Origin: Pelagimonas sp.
Lineage (GTDB): Bacteria > Pseudomonadota > Alphaproteobacteria > Rhodobacterales > Rhodobacteraceae
Assembly: GCA_025210455.1 (NCBI GenBank)
Contig: JAOARQ010000046.1
Span: 109,143 to 173,142, forward strand
DNA: 64,000 nucleotides
Direction: 5' to 3'
Part shown: positions 33,148-42,233 of the stretch, piece by piece
Numbering within the stretch: position 1 is the first letter of the stretch
Layout of the letters: every line of letters begins with the position of its first letter
Notes under the pieces: generated by a model
What the model saw: the letters and a program-made list of their open reading frames with translations, nothing else
What the model was told of the DNA's origin: nothing
The model's database searches: none
Program-made: the position numbers and the translations under genes

Positions 33148-34209
33148 ATGAATGACGTAGCGGAGCGGGTCAAGGCAGTGCTGGAAGGGCTTGATCTGCC
33201 CGACGGCGGAAACCTGATTTCCAGAGATATGATTCGGGCTTTGAGTGTCGAAAACGGGATTGTGCGCTTTGTCATCGAAGCCCCTAGCCCCGAGATTGCG
33301 CGACTCATGGAACCGATGCGCAAGGCGGCGCAGGCGGCGGTGGCGCGTCTTGATGATGTGCGTGATGTCAGCGTGGTCCTGACCGCCCACGAGGCCAAAG
33401 CCCCGCCCAAGCTGAAGGTCGGGGGTCACCCAAAGGCGCAGGCCGAGGTGATGAAGCCGCCGCATGTGAAGACTATAATTGCCATCGGCTCCGGGAAGGG
33501 CGGTGTCGGTAAATCCACCGTGTCCTCCAACCTTGCGGTGGCGCTGGCGCGCAAAGGTAAAAAGGTGGGGCTGCTGGATGCGGATATCTATGGCCCCTCT
33601 CAGACCCGCATGTTTGGCCTGAACGGACGCCCCAGCAGCCCGGATGGTAAAACAATCATCCCGCTGCACGCACATGGAGTCACTGTCATGTCCATGGGCT
33701 CGATGCTGGCCGAAGACAAAGCGGTGGTCTGGCGTGGTCCCATGCTGATGGGTGCTTTGCAGCAGATGATGATGCAGGTCGACTGGGGGGAACAGGATGT
33801 GTTGATCGTTGATCTGCCGCCCGGTACCGGGGATGTGCAGCTGACGCTGGGGCAGAAATCTGATGTTGCAGGGGCGATTGTCGTGTCGACCCCTCAGGAT
33901 GTGGCGCTGCTGGATGCGCGCAAGGCGCTGGATGCGTTTGAATCTCTGAAAACCCCTGTCTTGGGACTGATCGAGAACATGGCGGTTTTCACCTGCCCGC
34001 ATTGCGGCAAGGACAGCCATATCTTTGGCCATGGCGGTGTCGCCTCTGAGGCGGAAAAGCTGGGCGCGCCCCTGCTGGCGCAGCTGCCGATTGATCTGGA
34101 TACCCGCCTTGGTGGGGATGGCGGAACACCGATTGCAACAGGGGATAGCCCCATGGCGCAGGCCTATGCGGATCTGGCTGACAGGTTGATCCAAGAGAAA
34201 ATCCTCTGA
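33148..34209 (+). CDS. apbC: Mrp/ApbC family Fe-S carrier ATPase
   Basis: The protein has 353 residues. The N-terminal MIP18/DUF59 domain (about 1-85) is followed by a deviant Walker A GSGKGGVGKSTVSSNLA, DADIYGPSQTRMFG, DLPPGTGDVQLTL, and the CxxC cluster-binding pair in FTCPHCGKDSHIFGHGG. It forms dimers that bind and transfer 4Fe-4S clusters in the cytosol. It is divergent from DUF1127 and ends in its own terminator. An AGGAG ribosome site lies nine bases upstream of the ATG. Confidence 0.93.
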   Translation: MNDVAERVKAVLEGLDLPDGGNLISRDMIRALSVENGIVRFVIEAPSPEIARLMEPMRKAAQAAVARLDDVRDVSVVLTAHEAKAPPKLKVGGHPKAQAEVMKPPHVKTIIAIGSGKGGVGKSTVSSNLAVALARKGKKVGLLDADIYGPSQTRMFGLNGRPSSPDGKTIIPLHAHGVTVMSMGSMLAEDKAVVWRGPMLMGALQQMMMQVDWGEQDVLIVDLPPGTGDVQLTLGQKSDVAGAIVVSTPQDVALLDARKALDAFESLKTPVLGLIENMAVFTCPHCGKDSHIFGHGGVASEAEKLGAPLLAQLPIDLDTRLGGDGGTPIATGDSPMAQAYADLADRLIQEKIL

Positions 34210-34219
34210 TCTAAGGGTA

Positions 34220-34246
34220 AGGGCGCCATCGGCGCTCTTTCTTTTG
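34220..34246 (+). terminator. Intrinsic terminator after apbC
   Basis: AGGGCGCC pairs with GGCGCTCT (one G-T pair) around a three-base loop, followed by TTCTTTT. Confidence 0.8.
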
Positions 34247-34313
34247 TCTGGGCATTTGTAGATCAGGCGCAATTCCGGTTCCTGTTTTGGCGCAGAACCA
34301 CTAGGCTGCGGCT

Positions 34314-34775
34314 ATGACAGACGCAGAGATCAAAACCATCTTGCAACGCAGCAAGGTAATTGCCGTGGTCGGGGTTTCAATGAACCCCGTACGGCCTAGC
34401 TATTATGTGGCGCGCTACCTGTCGCTTAAGGGGTATCGGGTGATTCCGGTCAATCCGGGCCATGCAGGCAAAGATCTGTTTGGCGAAACCATCCGCGCCA
34501 GTCTGGCGGATTGCCCGCCCGAAGTGGATATGGTGGATATCTTCCGCCGCTCGGAGCATGTGCCGCCAATCGTGGAAGAGGCATTAGCGCATCTGCCCAA
34601 TTTGCAGACAGTCTGGATGCAGATCGGGGTGGAAAATGCTCAGGCCGCTGAAATGGCACAGGCGCGCGGCATAGATGTGATCCAGAACCGCTGTCCCAAG
34701 ATCGAATATCAGCGCCTGTTTGGGGAATTGCGCATGGGTGGGTTTAACACCGGGGTGATTTCTTCGCGCTTGTGA
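34314..34775 (+). CDS. CoA-binding domain protein (YccU-like)
   Basis: The 153-residue single CoA_binding Rossmann domain has VIAVVGVSMNPVRPSYYVARYL at the nucleotide loop (seen in pieces such as VVGVSMNPVRPS), then YRVIPVNPGHAG and a closing NRCPKIEYQRL. It resembles the N-terminal domain of succinyl-CoA synthetase alpha and of acetyltransferase-type enzymes. Stand-alone members have no established reaction. It is followed by a hydrolase on the same strand after 66 bp. Confidence 0.88.
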   Translation: MTDAEIKTILQRSKVIAVVGVSMNPVRPSYYVARYLSLKGYRVIPVNPGHAGKDLFGETIRASLADCPPEVDMVDIFRRSEHVPPIVEEALAHLPNLQTVWMQIGVENAQAAEMAQARGIDVIQNRCPKIEYQRLFGELRMGGFNTGVISSRL

Positions 34776-34841
34776 AGGTCTTGCGCCGCTGGACCCGCAC
34801 GATATCTTGGCCGCGTGAGACAATGAAAGTGGATTACACCG

Positions 34842-35585
34842 ATGAGCGACGTTTCCTTCCTGCAGGGCCCGCGCGGCAATAAACTGGGATATGCCTTTAC
34901 CGCCGGGCAGGGGCCATGCGTGGTATTTCTGTCAGGCTACCGGTCTGACATGGAAGGGACCAAAGCCGTTCACCTAGAAGCCTGGGCCAAGGCGCAGGGC
35001 TGGGCGTTCCTTCGGCTGGACTACTCGGGTCATGGCGTGTCAGGCGGTGTGTTCGAAGAGGGATGCATCGGTGATTGGGCTGATGACGCCGAAGCCGTCA
35101 TTCGCGCCACTATGCAGGGTCCGGTGCTCCTTGTGGGGTCCAGCATGGGGGGCTGGATCGCGGCGCTGCTTAGCCAGCGCCTTGACAAAATCGCGGGTTT
35201 TGTTGGCATCGCCGCCGCGCCTGATTTCACCGAAGATGGCTTTTGGGCAGGCTTCACCGAAGAACAGCGCCGCCAGGTGATGGAAGAGGGGCAAGTTCTG
35301 CTGCCCTCCGCTTATGAAGATCCCTATGTGGTCACCAAAAAGCTGATCGAAGACGGGCGCGACAATCGCGTTCTGACCCAGCCGTTGCCGATGGCCTGGC
35401 CTGTGCGCCTGATGCAGGGCACCCAAGACGAAGCTGTCAGCCGTGAAACCGCGCTGCGCCTTCTGGATCACATCGAAGGGCCGGATGTGCGGCTGACGCT
35501 GGTTCAGGGGGCGGATCACCGCTTTTCTGATGAAAGCTGCTTGGCCCTGATCGAAACCGCCATTTCCGACGTGCTTGGGGGCTAG
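34842..35585 (+). CDS. Alpha/beta hydrolase (palmitoyl-thioesterase-like)
   Basis: The protein has 247 residues. The oxyanion strand VVFLSGYRSDMEGTK is followed by LDYSGHGVSGG, nucleophile elbow GSSMGGWIAALL, acidic residue in GTQDEAVS and histidine in GADHRFSD. This arrangement resembles the ABHD10/mycophenolic acyl-glucuronide esterase and depalmitoylase group. The substrate is unproven. It starts a run of same-strand genes ending near 37042. Confidence 0.82.
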   Translation: MSDVSFLQGPRGNKLGYAFTAGQGPCVVFLSGYRSDMEGTKAVHLEAWAKAQGWAFLRLDYSGHGVSGGVFEEGCIGDWADDAEAVIRATMQGPVLLVGSSMGGWIAALLSQRLDKIAGFVGIAAAPDFTEDGFWAGFTEEQRRQVMEEGQVLLPSAYEDPYVVTKKLIEDGRDNRVLTQPLPMAWPVRLMQGTQDEAVSRETALRLLDHIEGPDVRLTLVQGADHRFSDESCLALIETAISDVLGG

Positions 35586-35614
35586 CCAGCGCAACACGCG
35601 CAAGAGAGGGACAG

Positions 35615-36580
35615 ATGCGTATGGTCTTATGGATAGTCTTGGGCTTTGTGGGGCTGATTGCTGCCATCGCCCTGTTGGGGCCGCGTGAACCGGTTGTCAC
35701 CGATGTGCATTTTGATGAGACACAGCTTGACGATGGGGTAGATGCCTGGCTGGCCCGCCAGGAGGCGCGGTTTGATGATATCGTCGCAGACACTGAAAAA
35801 CGGGTGATCTGGGTCGATGCGCCTGAAAGCAAAGCGGATTGGGCCATTGTTTATGTGCATGGGTTTTCAGCCAGCTCCGAAGAGGTGCGCCCGTTGCCGG
35901 ACGATGTGGCGCGCGCGCTTGGGGCGAATCTGATCTACACCCGTCTGACGGGCCACGGTCGGCCGGGCCACGCCATGGCCGAAGGATCAGTACAGGCCTG
36001 GATGGAAGATCTGGCCGAAGCCCTGGCCATTGCGCGGCGCATTGGGGATCGGGTGATGTTGATGGGCACCTCAACCGGCGCAACGCTGGCCACATTGGCC
36101 CTGCACGAAGACATGGGGCAGGGCGTTGACGGCGTTGTCTTTATATCTCCGAACTATCAGGTGCAGGATCCCGCCGCCGTGCTGCTGACCTTTCCCGCCG
36201 CGCGCTGGTGGGCGCCGCTTGTCGCAGGGCGTGAACGTGGCTTTACCGCCAGCAGCGCGGATCACGACCTGTATTGGAGCACCAGCTATCCGACAGTAGC
36301 CTTGCTGCCCATGGCGGCTTCGGTGCAGGCGGCAAAGAGCGCCCCACATGAGCAGGCCAAAGCCCCCGCGTTGTTCATCTTCGATCCGGCGGATGATGTG
36401 GTGAACCATGATCAGACCCGCGCGGTCGCCAGCCGCTGGGGTGGTCACGCGCAGATCCACACGGTGGATGTGACTGGCCGCGGCGATGACAACCACCACG
36501 TGATCGCCGGTGACGTGATGTCACCGATGATGACAGATGAACTGGTTCAGGTGATCCTGAACTGGGTCAAGACACTTTGA
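35615..36580 (+). CDS. Membrane-anchored alpha/beta hydrolase
   Basis: The protein has 321 residues. Residues 1-22 form an N-terminal transmembrane anchor (VLWIVLGFVGLIAAIALLG), so the enzyme probably faces the periplasm. The hydrolase domain has YVHGFSASSEEVRP, TGHGRPGHAM and the elbow MGTSTGATLATL, in which Ser is flanked by Thr residues. The late histidine is in DDNHHVIAG and the acidic residue in DPADDVV. It follows the previous hydrolase by 29 bp and shares its operon. The substrate is unknown. Confidence 0.8.
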   Translation: MRMVLWIVLGFVGLIAAIALLGPREPVVTDVHFDETQLDDGVDAWLARQEARFDDIVADTEKRVIWVDAPESKADWAIVYVHGFSASSEEVRPLPDDVARALGANLIYTRLTGHGRPGHAMAEGSVQAWMEDLAEALAIARRIGDRVMLMGTSTGATLATLALHEDMGQGVDGVVFISPNYQVQDPAAVLLTFPAARWWAPLVAGRERGFTASSADHDLYWSTSYPTVALLPMAASVQAAKSAPHEQAKAPALFIFDPADDVVNHDQTRAVASRWGGHAQIHTVDVTGRGDDNHHVIAGDVMSPMMTDELVQVILNWVKTL

Positions 36581-36595
36581 AAAAGGCAGTATGTT

Positions 36596-37042
36596 ATGGA
36601 CCAGCGAGTGAGCCTGATCACCTTCGGCTGCAAAGATGTGGCGCGCGAGGCAAAGTTTCTCGAAGATATGGGCTGGGCGCGGGTGCCCTCGGATGAGGGC
36701 ATCGTTGTCTTTGACCTGATAGGGCAGGTACTCGGGTTGTACCCGATTGATATGCTGGCCCGCGATATTGGCGTGTCTGTTGACAGCCTCGGGCACGGGG
36801 CCGCGACCTATGCCTATAACGTGTCTGAAAAAGCTGAGGTTGCGCAGATCCTTGATCGCGCCCGCGCCGCAGGGGCCACGATATTGCAAGAGGCGCATGA
36901 TGTCTTTTGGGGTGGTCATATCGGCTATTTCAAAGATCCCGACGGCCATATCTGGGAGATCGCTTTCAACCCGTTTTCCAGGCTGGGCCCCAATAGGGAA
37001 TTCCGCTGGGGCGGCTATGAAGAGGCTGTGAATGAGGCGTAA
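36596..37042 (+). CDS. VOC family (glyoxalase-like) protein
   Basis: The protein has 148 residues with two beta-alpha-beta-beta-beta modules of the vicinal oxygen chelate fold, for example ITFGCKDVAREAKFLEDMGW and the C-terminal GYFKDPDGHIWEIAFNP, which carries the usual acidic metal ligand. Family members include glyoxalases, dioxygenases and resistance proteins; this one cannot be placed more closely. It begins 15 bp after the hydrolase gene. Confidence 0.85.
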   Translation: MDQRVSLITFGCKDVAREAKFLEDMGWARVPSDEGIVVFDLIGQVLGLYPIDMLARDIGVSVDSLGHGAATYAYNVSEKAEVAQILDRARAAGATILQEAHDVFWGGHIGYFKDPDGHIWEIAFNPFSRLGPNREFRWGGYEEAVNEA

Positions 37043-37147
37043 AAACCTTGGGCATTTTACCTGTCATTAACCATGCCTAACTAGACAGGAGTGCAAGAAA
37101 ATTGCCCTTTTGCTTTGGGCGGTACGGTTCTCTGACAGGTGGCGCAT

Positions 37148-38110
37148 ATGCATGGGTTTGACCCTAAATTCAAAGACTTCCCCGACTTTCTTTTCTCGGT
37201 GACTGAAGAAATCTGGGAATTGCGCGGCCTTGGCGCAAAGATGCGCGAATACTACAGCCCCGACGTGATCACCCGTTCGCCCAATGGCATAGCTGTGGGT
37301 GCTGAGGTGGTGCTGGCAGATGCCATGGCAGAACTGGTGGGCTTTCCTGATCAAAAGCATCTGGGCGAGGATGTGATCTGGTCGGGCGCACCGCAATTTG
37401 GCATGTTGGGATCACAGCGCATATTGTCGGTGGCCACCCATCAGGGGCCGGGTATTTTTGGCGAACCAACTGGGCGCAGGGTGATGTTTCGCACCATTGC
37501 CGACCGCTATGCCAAGGCTAATCGCATTCATGAAGAATGGATGGTCTGCGATACCGGGGCGGTACTGCGCCAGTTGGGGCTGACCCCATCTGATTGGGCA
37601 CGCGAACGCGCCGAGGCGCTGGGCAGTGCCAACCGCCCGTTTCACCCGGATAACAACGAAATCGGCCCCTACACCGGGCAGGGCAATGACAATCAATGGG
37701 GGGCGGCGCTGGCAGATCTGATTACCCGCTGCATGGCCGGTGAGATGTCGGTGTTTTCCCGCCAGTATGACCGTGCCTGCCAGCTGTCTTACATTGGCGG
37801 GCAAGAGGCCCATGGCCGTGAGGCGGCAGATACCTTCTGGTTGGGCCTGCGCGCGGCCTTTCCTTCGGCTGAGTTCAAGATTCACCACCAGATCGGCCTC
37901 GAAGAGCCGCTGATGCCCGCCCGCGCGTCTCTGCGCTGGTCTTTGACCGGTGGCCATGATGGCTGGGGCCTGTTTGGTGCGCCGACAGGCAAACCGGTGC
38001 ATGTGATGGGGATCACCCATGCGGAATTTGGCCCCTGGGGGCTGCGCCGTGAATGGACAGTCTTTGACGAAGCGGCCATCTGGCTGCAGATTCATTCAAC
38101 AGCCGCCTGA
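37148..38110 (+). CDS. SnoaL-like/ester cyclase family protein with two NTF2-like halves
   Basis: The protein has 320 residues, starting at the ATG 37148 with AGG eight bases ahead (GTG at 37139 is an alternative). Both halves look like SnoaL/NTF2 folds: LRGLGAKMREYYSPDVITR in the first and REAADTFWLGLRAAFPSAEF in the second, each followed by a beta sheet with WSLTGGHDG-like segments. SnoaL proteins cyclise polyketides, but most bacterial relatives have no known reaction. The tandem duplication inside one chain is usual for this subgroup. No partner gene is evident. Confidence 0.75.
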   Translation: MHGFDPKFKDFPDFLFSVTEEIWELRGLGAKMREYYSPDVITRSPNGIAVGAEVVLADAMAELVGFPDQKHLGEDVIWSGAPQFGMLGSQRILSVATHQGPGIFGEPTGRRVMFRTIADRYAKANRIHEEWMVCDTGAVLRQLGLTPSDWARERAEALGSANRPFHPDNNEIGPYTGQGNDNQWGAALADLITRCMAGEMSVFSRQYDRACQLSYIGGQEAHGREAADTFWLGLRAAFPSAEFKIHHQIGLEEPLMPARASLRWSLTGGHDGWGLFGAPTGKPVHVMGITHAEFGPWGLRREWTVFDEAAIWLQIHSTAA

Positions 38111-38366
38111 TCTTAGCCTACCGAAAGGCGTACACGCTCCAGTGGAATGCTGCAGGTGCAGCCTTTCGATTCTCGCTATGGCTCGATTCTAGCGCGCTTG
38201 AAATCTGGCCTTTTCCAAAATTGGGAATTAATCCCGCATTTGTGTATTCCCTTTGTGCGGAAACCTCTTGATATATATAGGTATTCCAACAAATTATCGC
38301 GTTCCGGTTGACGATAGACACAACATAAGCGAAAATTTTTGCAGCACTTGGTCTGGGGGGACTAAT

Positions 38367-39458
38367 ATGAAATTGAGCGCTTTGGCGCTGGCGTCAGCAA
38401 TGCTGGCCGCCGGTACAATTGGTGTATCCGCACAGGAAACCTGTGGCGGCGAGTATGTTATCCAGAGCGGCGATTCGCTCTCACTGATCGCGGATAAGAT
38501 GTACAAAGATGTGGGTCACTGGACGACGATCCACACCAATAACATCGACAAGATCGGCCCGAATCCCAATTCGATCCGGCGTGGCATGAAACTGCGCCTG
38601 AGCTGTATCAACGGCCTGCCAACGGGTCTGAAAGGGGGCGTTCCTATCGCTGCGGTCACTGCCGCTGTTGCACCGGCGGCACCTATCAAACCCAAGCTGG
38701 GCAATGCCGCCACCCGTCAGAAAATCAACATTCTGACCGGGTCTGATTTTGCCCCCTTCACCGATGAAAACCTGCCCAATGGTGGCATTCTTGCGGATGT
38801 GGTCGAACAGGCGATGAAAGCCGCAGATCCGAAGGAAGGTTATGCGGTTCATTGGGTCAACGATTGGGGATCGCATCACGAACCGCTCTTGTCGAATGCG
38901 CTGCTGGACATTGGTTTTCCCTGGTTCAAACCTGACTGTGCCTCGCAACCAGAGACATATCGCTGTCAAAACCTCGTGTTCTCAGATTCGATGTTTGAGG
39001 TCTTGATGCTGATGTTTGTCAGCAAAGATCGCCCGTTCCAGTTCACCTCTGACGCAGATATCGCGGGCAAAACCCTGTGCCGCCCAGCGGGCTATTCGAC
39101 CTTCATGTTCGACCATCAGGGACGTAACTGGTTGAAAGATGGCAAGATCAAACTGGCGACACCGAATTCTCCGGGCGACTGTTTCGAACTGCTGGTTGAT
39201 GGCGAAGTCGACGGTGTAGTGCTGAACGAATTCCTTGGTCGGGAAAAAATCTCGGAACTGGGTCTGAAAGATAAGGTGCAGGTGGCGCTTGGTCAGCCGA
39301 TTTCGATCGATGGCAACCACATGGTTGTACATAAATCGCACCCGCGCGGCCCCGAGCTGCTGGCGGTGTTCGAAGACGGTCTGAAAAAGATCAAAGAAGA
39401 CGGCACATATCAGCGCATCATCGACGAACACATGACCCGCATCTGGTCGGAGTACTAA
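38367..39458 (+). CDS. LysM domain fused to a family 3 periplasmic solute-binding protein (copy 1)
   Basis: The protein has 363 residues. A signal peptide covers residues 1-23 (LASAMLAAGTIGVSAQE). LysM at about 27-78 reads EYVIQSGDSLSLIADKMY and RRGMKLRLSC. An Ala/Pro-rich linker (about 90-112) leads to a two-lobed amino-acid-type binding domain (LTGSDFAPFTDENLPNGG to the end). Six cysteines in the binding domain probably form disulfides. It should bind a ligand in the periplasm while docked to peptidoglycan. No ABC permease is adjacent. GGGGGGAC precedes the ATG. Confidence 0.85.
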   Translation: MKLSALALASAMLAAGTIGVSAQETCGGEYVIQSGDSLSLIADKMYKDVGHWTTIHTNNIDKIGPNPNSIRRGMKLRLSCINGLPTGLKGGVPIAAVTAAVAPAAPIKPKLGNAATRQKINILTGSDFAPFTDENLPNGGILADVVEQAMKAADPKEGYAVHWVNDWGSHHEPLLSNALLDIGFPWFKPDCASQPETYRCQNLVFSDSMFEVLMLMFVSKDRPFQFTSDADIAGKTLCRPAGYSTFMFDHQGRNWLKDGKIKLATPNSPGDCFELLVDGEVDGVVLNEFLGREKISELGLKDKVQVALGQPISIDGNHMVVHKSHPRGPELLAVFEDGLKKIKEDGTYQRIIDEHMTRIWSEY

Positions 39459-39461
39459 GCC

Positions 39462-40487
39462 ATGCGGGGATGGATTGCTGGATTGGCGCTGATGGCCGCC
39501 CCAATGGCGGCGCAGGCGCAGGACTGTGCCCCGGATCTTTACACGGTACAGGGCGGGGATACGGTTTTTTCAATCGCTACAGAGGCTTATGGCGATCAGG
39601 AAAAATGGACCCTAATCTACTACGCCAATGAGGCCAAGCTGAAGTCGTCGGTCTTTCAGGTGACACCGGGGGATGTGCTGACGATTCCCTGCATTCCCGG
39701 GTTGGTTAAGGCGGATGCTACGCCACTGCGCAAGGAAGATGCTGAGCTGACCCTGCTGACCGGATCAAACTATGCGCCCTTCACCGATAAATCCTGGCCT
39801 GGACAGGGCATGGTGACAGAGCTGGTCAACGCCGCGATGGAGGCCACCCCATCGCCGGTCAGCTATTCCATCACCTGGGAAGATGACTGGTCGCAGCACC
39901 TGTTTCCAAAGCTGGACAGCAAAGAGTTCGACATGGGCTTCCCATGGTTGAAACCCAATTGCGAACAGACGCCGGGCAACGAACGCTGCGCCAATTTCCA
40001 CTTCTCGGATCCGCTGGTCGAGATCCTTGTGCTGCTTTTTGTGCGCGAGGGATCGGGGTTCACCTATGAAAGCGATCAGGATGTCATTGGCAAACGGCTG
40101 TGCCGCCCCAAAGGCTATTTCACCCATGATCTGGATCGCCCGGATCGTGAATGGCTGAAAAACGGTCAGATCACCTTGGTTCAGGCCAATAGCCCGCAGG
40201 ACTGTTTCAAGGATCTGCTGGCGGGCCGTGTTGATGCGGTGACGCTGAATGTCTTCCTAGGGGCGCAGACCATCGACAGTATGGGGCTGCGCGGACAGGT
40301 GGTGCCACTGGACAAGCCGCTTTCGGTGGAAGGGCTGCATGTGATCATCTCGAAAAAGCACTGGCGCGGCACAACCTTCCTCTATCGGTTCAACGCCGGG
40401 CTGGCCGCGCTGAAGCAAAGCGACCGCTATTCGCAGATCGTATCCAAGCATCTGGGTGTGTTCTGGGATCAGATCAAAATCAACTGA
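39462..40487 (+). CDS. LysM domain fused to a family 3 periplasmic solute-binding protein (copy 2)
   Basis: The protein has 341 residues and is a paralogue of the preceding gene, starting three bases after its stop. It has a short signal peptide (GLALMAAPMAAQAQD), LysM at about residues 25-72 (LYTVQGGDTVFSIATEAYG), and a binding domain that aligns throughout (LTGSNYAPFTDKSWPGQG, FDMGFPWLKPNCE, RLCRPKGYF). The linker is shorter than in copy 1. Tandem duplication is clear. The pair may form a heterodimeric sensor or binding module. Confidence 0.85.
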   Translation: MRGWIAGLALMAAPMAAQAQDCAPDLYTVQGGDTVFSIATEAYGDQEKWTLIYYANEAKLKSSVFQVTPGDVLTIPCIPGLVKADATPLRKEDAELTLLTGSNYAPFTDKSWPGQGMVTELVNAAMEATPSPVSYSITWEDDWSQHLFPKLDSKEFDMGFPWLKPNCEQTPGNERCANFHFSDPLVEILVLLFVREGSGFTYESDQDVIGKRLCRPKGYFTHDLDRPDREWLKNGQITLVQANSPQDCFKDLLAGRVDAVTLNVFLGAQTIDSMGLRGQVVPLDKPLSVEGLHVIISKKHWRGTTFLYRFNAGLAALKQSDRYSQIVSKHLGVFWDQIKIN

Positions 40488-40511
40488 CGGCGCTTTTCCG
40501 CGAGGTCTTTG

Positions 40512-40541
40512 AAAACTGGCACAGATTTGTGCCAGTTTTTC
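40512..40541 (+). terminator. Intrinsic terminator after the LysM pair
   Basis: A perfect 12-bp stem (AAAACTGGCACA to TGTGCCAGTTTT) with a four-base loop runs into T residues. Confidence 0.9.
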
Positions 40542-40700
40542 TTTGTGATGCCTTTTACTTTATGACGAAACTGTTACCTTGGCCCGCGTAGGTAATTAGG
40601 TTTTTCGGAGCGGTTATGGGCATTTACCGGGCAGATATGCCTGAGGATCAGAAGATCCAAAGCATAAAGATCAGCGTGCAGGGCAATAGGGGGCAGTGTT

Positions 40701-41411
40701 ATGTCTGAACCTATCGTCTTTTTGCCCGGCATGATGTGTGATGCACGCCTGTTTGGGCCGCAGATTGCCGATCTGTCCCGCGATTTCGCTGTTATGACAG
40801 CCCCGGTGTCCGAAGGCGAACGGATCGAAGAAATCGCATCGCGAATTTTGGATCTGGTGCCGAAACGCTTTGCTCTGGCCGGGTTGTCGATGGGCGGCAT
40901 CGTCGCGATGGAGATCCTGCGCCGGGCTCCGGATCGCGTCAGCCGCATTGCGCTGATGTCAACCAGTCCCTTGCCCGAAACACCGCAACAGGCCGCGGAG
41001 CGTGACCCAAAGATCATTCGCGCCAAGACCGGGCGCTTTGATGAGGTCCTGCAAGAGGATTTCCAGCCCGGCCTGCTGTCCCCCGGGCCGTATCGCGCGG
41101 AAATCATGGCGTTGATGATGGATATGGCCCATGGGCAGGGCTATGAGGTCTATATCCGCCAAAGCCGTGCGTTGCAGCGGCGCAAGGATCAGCAGGCCAC
41201 GCTGCGCAAGCTGAATGCGCCTGCGCTGGTGCTCTGTGGGGCGGATGATCCTCTAACCCCGGTCAAACGTCATAGCTTTATGGCAGAACTGATCCCGGAT
41301 GCGGAACTGCGCGTGCTGGATGGGGCCGGCCATTTGCCCACGCTGGAACAGCCCGAAGCAGTGGCCAACGCCCTGCGCGACTGGATGAACAAACCTTTGA
41401 TGTTGCGTTAA
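40701..41411 (+). CDS. Alpha/beta hydrolase
   Basis: The protein has 236 residues. The oxyanion strand IVFLPGMMCDARLF, nucleophile elbow AGLSMGGIVAMEIL, acidic residue GADDPLTP and histidine GAGHLPTLEQPE give a complete triad in the common Abhydrolase_6 order. No cofactor or partner indicates the substrate. It lies between the terminator of the LysM pair and the RNase P RNA gene, 25 bp upstream of the latter. Confidence 0.85.
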   Translation: MSEPIVFLPGMMCDARLFGPQIADLSRDFAVMTAPVSEGERIEEIASRILDLVPKRFALAGLSMGGIVAMEILRRAPDRVSRIALMSTSPLPETPQQAAERDPKIIRAKTGRFDEVLQEDFQPGLLSPGPYRAEIMALMMDMAHGQGYEVYIRQSRALQRRKDQQATLRKLNAPALVLCGADDPLTPVKRHSFMAELIPDAELRVLDGAGHLPTLEQPEAVANALRDWMNKPLMLR

Positions 41412-41436
41412 GGCGCATCGCGCCGTATGTGCAAAC

Positions 41437-41835
41437 CGCGCGGAAGGCCGGGCGACCGCTGCCCTATCGGGGGAGAGGAAAGTCCGGACTCACCAAAGCA
41501 TCGGTGCCGGGTAACGCCCGGGCAGAGCAATCTGACGGAAAGCGCCACAGAAACAAACCGCCGCGCCCTGGCGCGGTAAGGGTGAAAGGGTGGGGTAAGA
41601 GCCCACCGGGGGGATGGCAACATCGCCCGCTAGGCAAGCCCCACCGGGAGCAATGCCAAATAGGGACGTCGCGTTCGCTGATCCTTACTGGGATATCGGA
41701 ACAGGGCAGCTTTGGCCCAAGACGTCCGGGTTGGCAGCTTGAGCCATATGGCAACATATGGCCTAGAGGAATGGTCGCACGAGGGGCGGTATATGCCGCC
41801 CCGGACAGAATCCGGCTTATAGGCCTTCCGCGCAT
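41437..41835 (+). ncRNA. rnpB: RNase P RNA (bacterial class A)
   Basis: This is the catalytic RNA of RNase P, which matures tRNA 5' ends. The terminal P1 helix is GCGCGGAAGGCC (41438-41449) with GGCCTTCCGCGC (41822-41833). The conserved core GAGAGGAAAGTCCGGACTC follows P1, and ACAGAATCCGGCTTATAG near the 3' end is the class A signature. The length near 400 nt is normal for alphaproteobacteria. Ends are set by P1 and may be off by a few bases. Confidence 0.96.
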
Positions 41836-41940
41836 GATTTTTATGGGTTTGAGTTGTTGACTCTGGCCCGTCCTTCATTAAAAGGCAGGCTTCATAGAGT
41901 TTTCACGTGGGCATTCGCCCAGCGTTGCAGGAGATGACCC

Positions 41941-42108
41941 ATGGCGAAGCCTACCACAATCAAGATCCGCCTGAACTCGAGCGCGGGTACCGGCCACTTC
42001 TACGTGACCAAGAAAAACGCACGCACCATGACCGAGAAAATGGTCATTCGCAAGTATGACCCGGTTGCGCGCAAGCACGTCGAGTACAAAGAAGGCAAAA
42101 TCAAGTAA
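41941..42108 (+). CDS. rpmG: 50S ribosomal protein L33
   Basis: The 55-residue protein starts [20 protein letters not shown] and continues through [14 protein letters not shown] to VEYKEGKIK. This is the cysteine-free L33 form of alphaproteobacteria, so no zinc ribbon is present. It is a component of the large ribosomal subunit near the E site. GGAG precedes the ATG and a strong terminator follows 24 bp after the stop. Confidence 0.96.
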   Translation: MAKPTTIKIRLNSSAGTGHFYVTKKNARTMTEKMVIRKYDPVARKHVEYKEGKIK

Positions 42109-42131
42109 TCCACTTGATTATCGCATTACGC

Positions 42132-42159
42132 AAAGGCCGTGCAATTCGCACGGCCTTTT
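42132..42159 (+). terminator. Intrinsic terminator after rpmG
   Basis: AAAGGCCGTGC pairs perfectly with GCACGGCCTTT around a five-base loop, followed by TGTGTTTTTG. Confidence 0.9.
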
Positions 42160-42233
42160 GTGTTTTTGGGGGTGGTTTCGGGACGCAGCGCAGATGCATA
42201 GCTGCGCCCCCAAATGCCAATCATAGGGCCCAA

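Noticed and set aside
33004..34272. 422-codon frame on the minus strand opposite apbC
   Set aside because: It overlaps a complete Mrp/ApbC gene and has a His/Arg/Gln-rich shadow composition.
34842..36580. Two adjacent alpha/beta hydrolases as a duplication
   Set aside because: The two proteins differ in elbow motif, length and membrane anchor, so they are not a recent tandem copy.
41429..41878. Open frames across the RNase P RNA gene
   Set aside because: The region is rnpB by its P1 helix and core motifs; the frames on both strands are chance.
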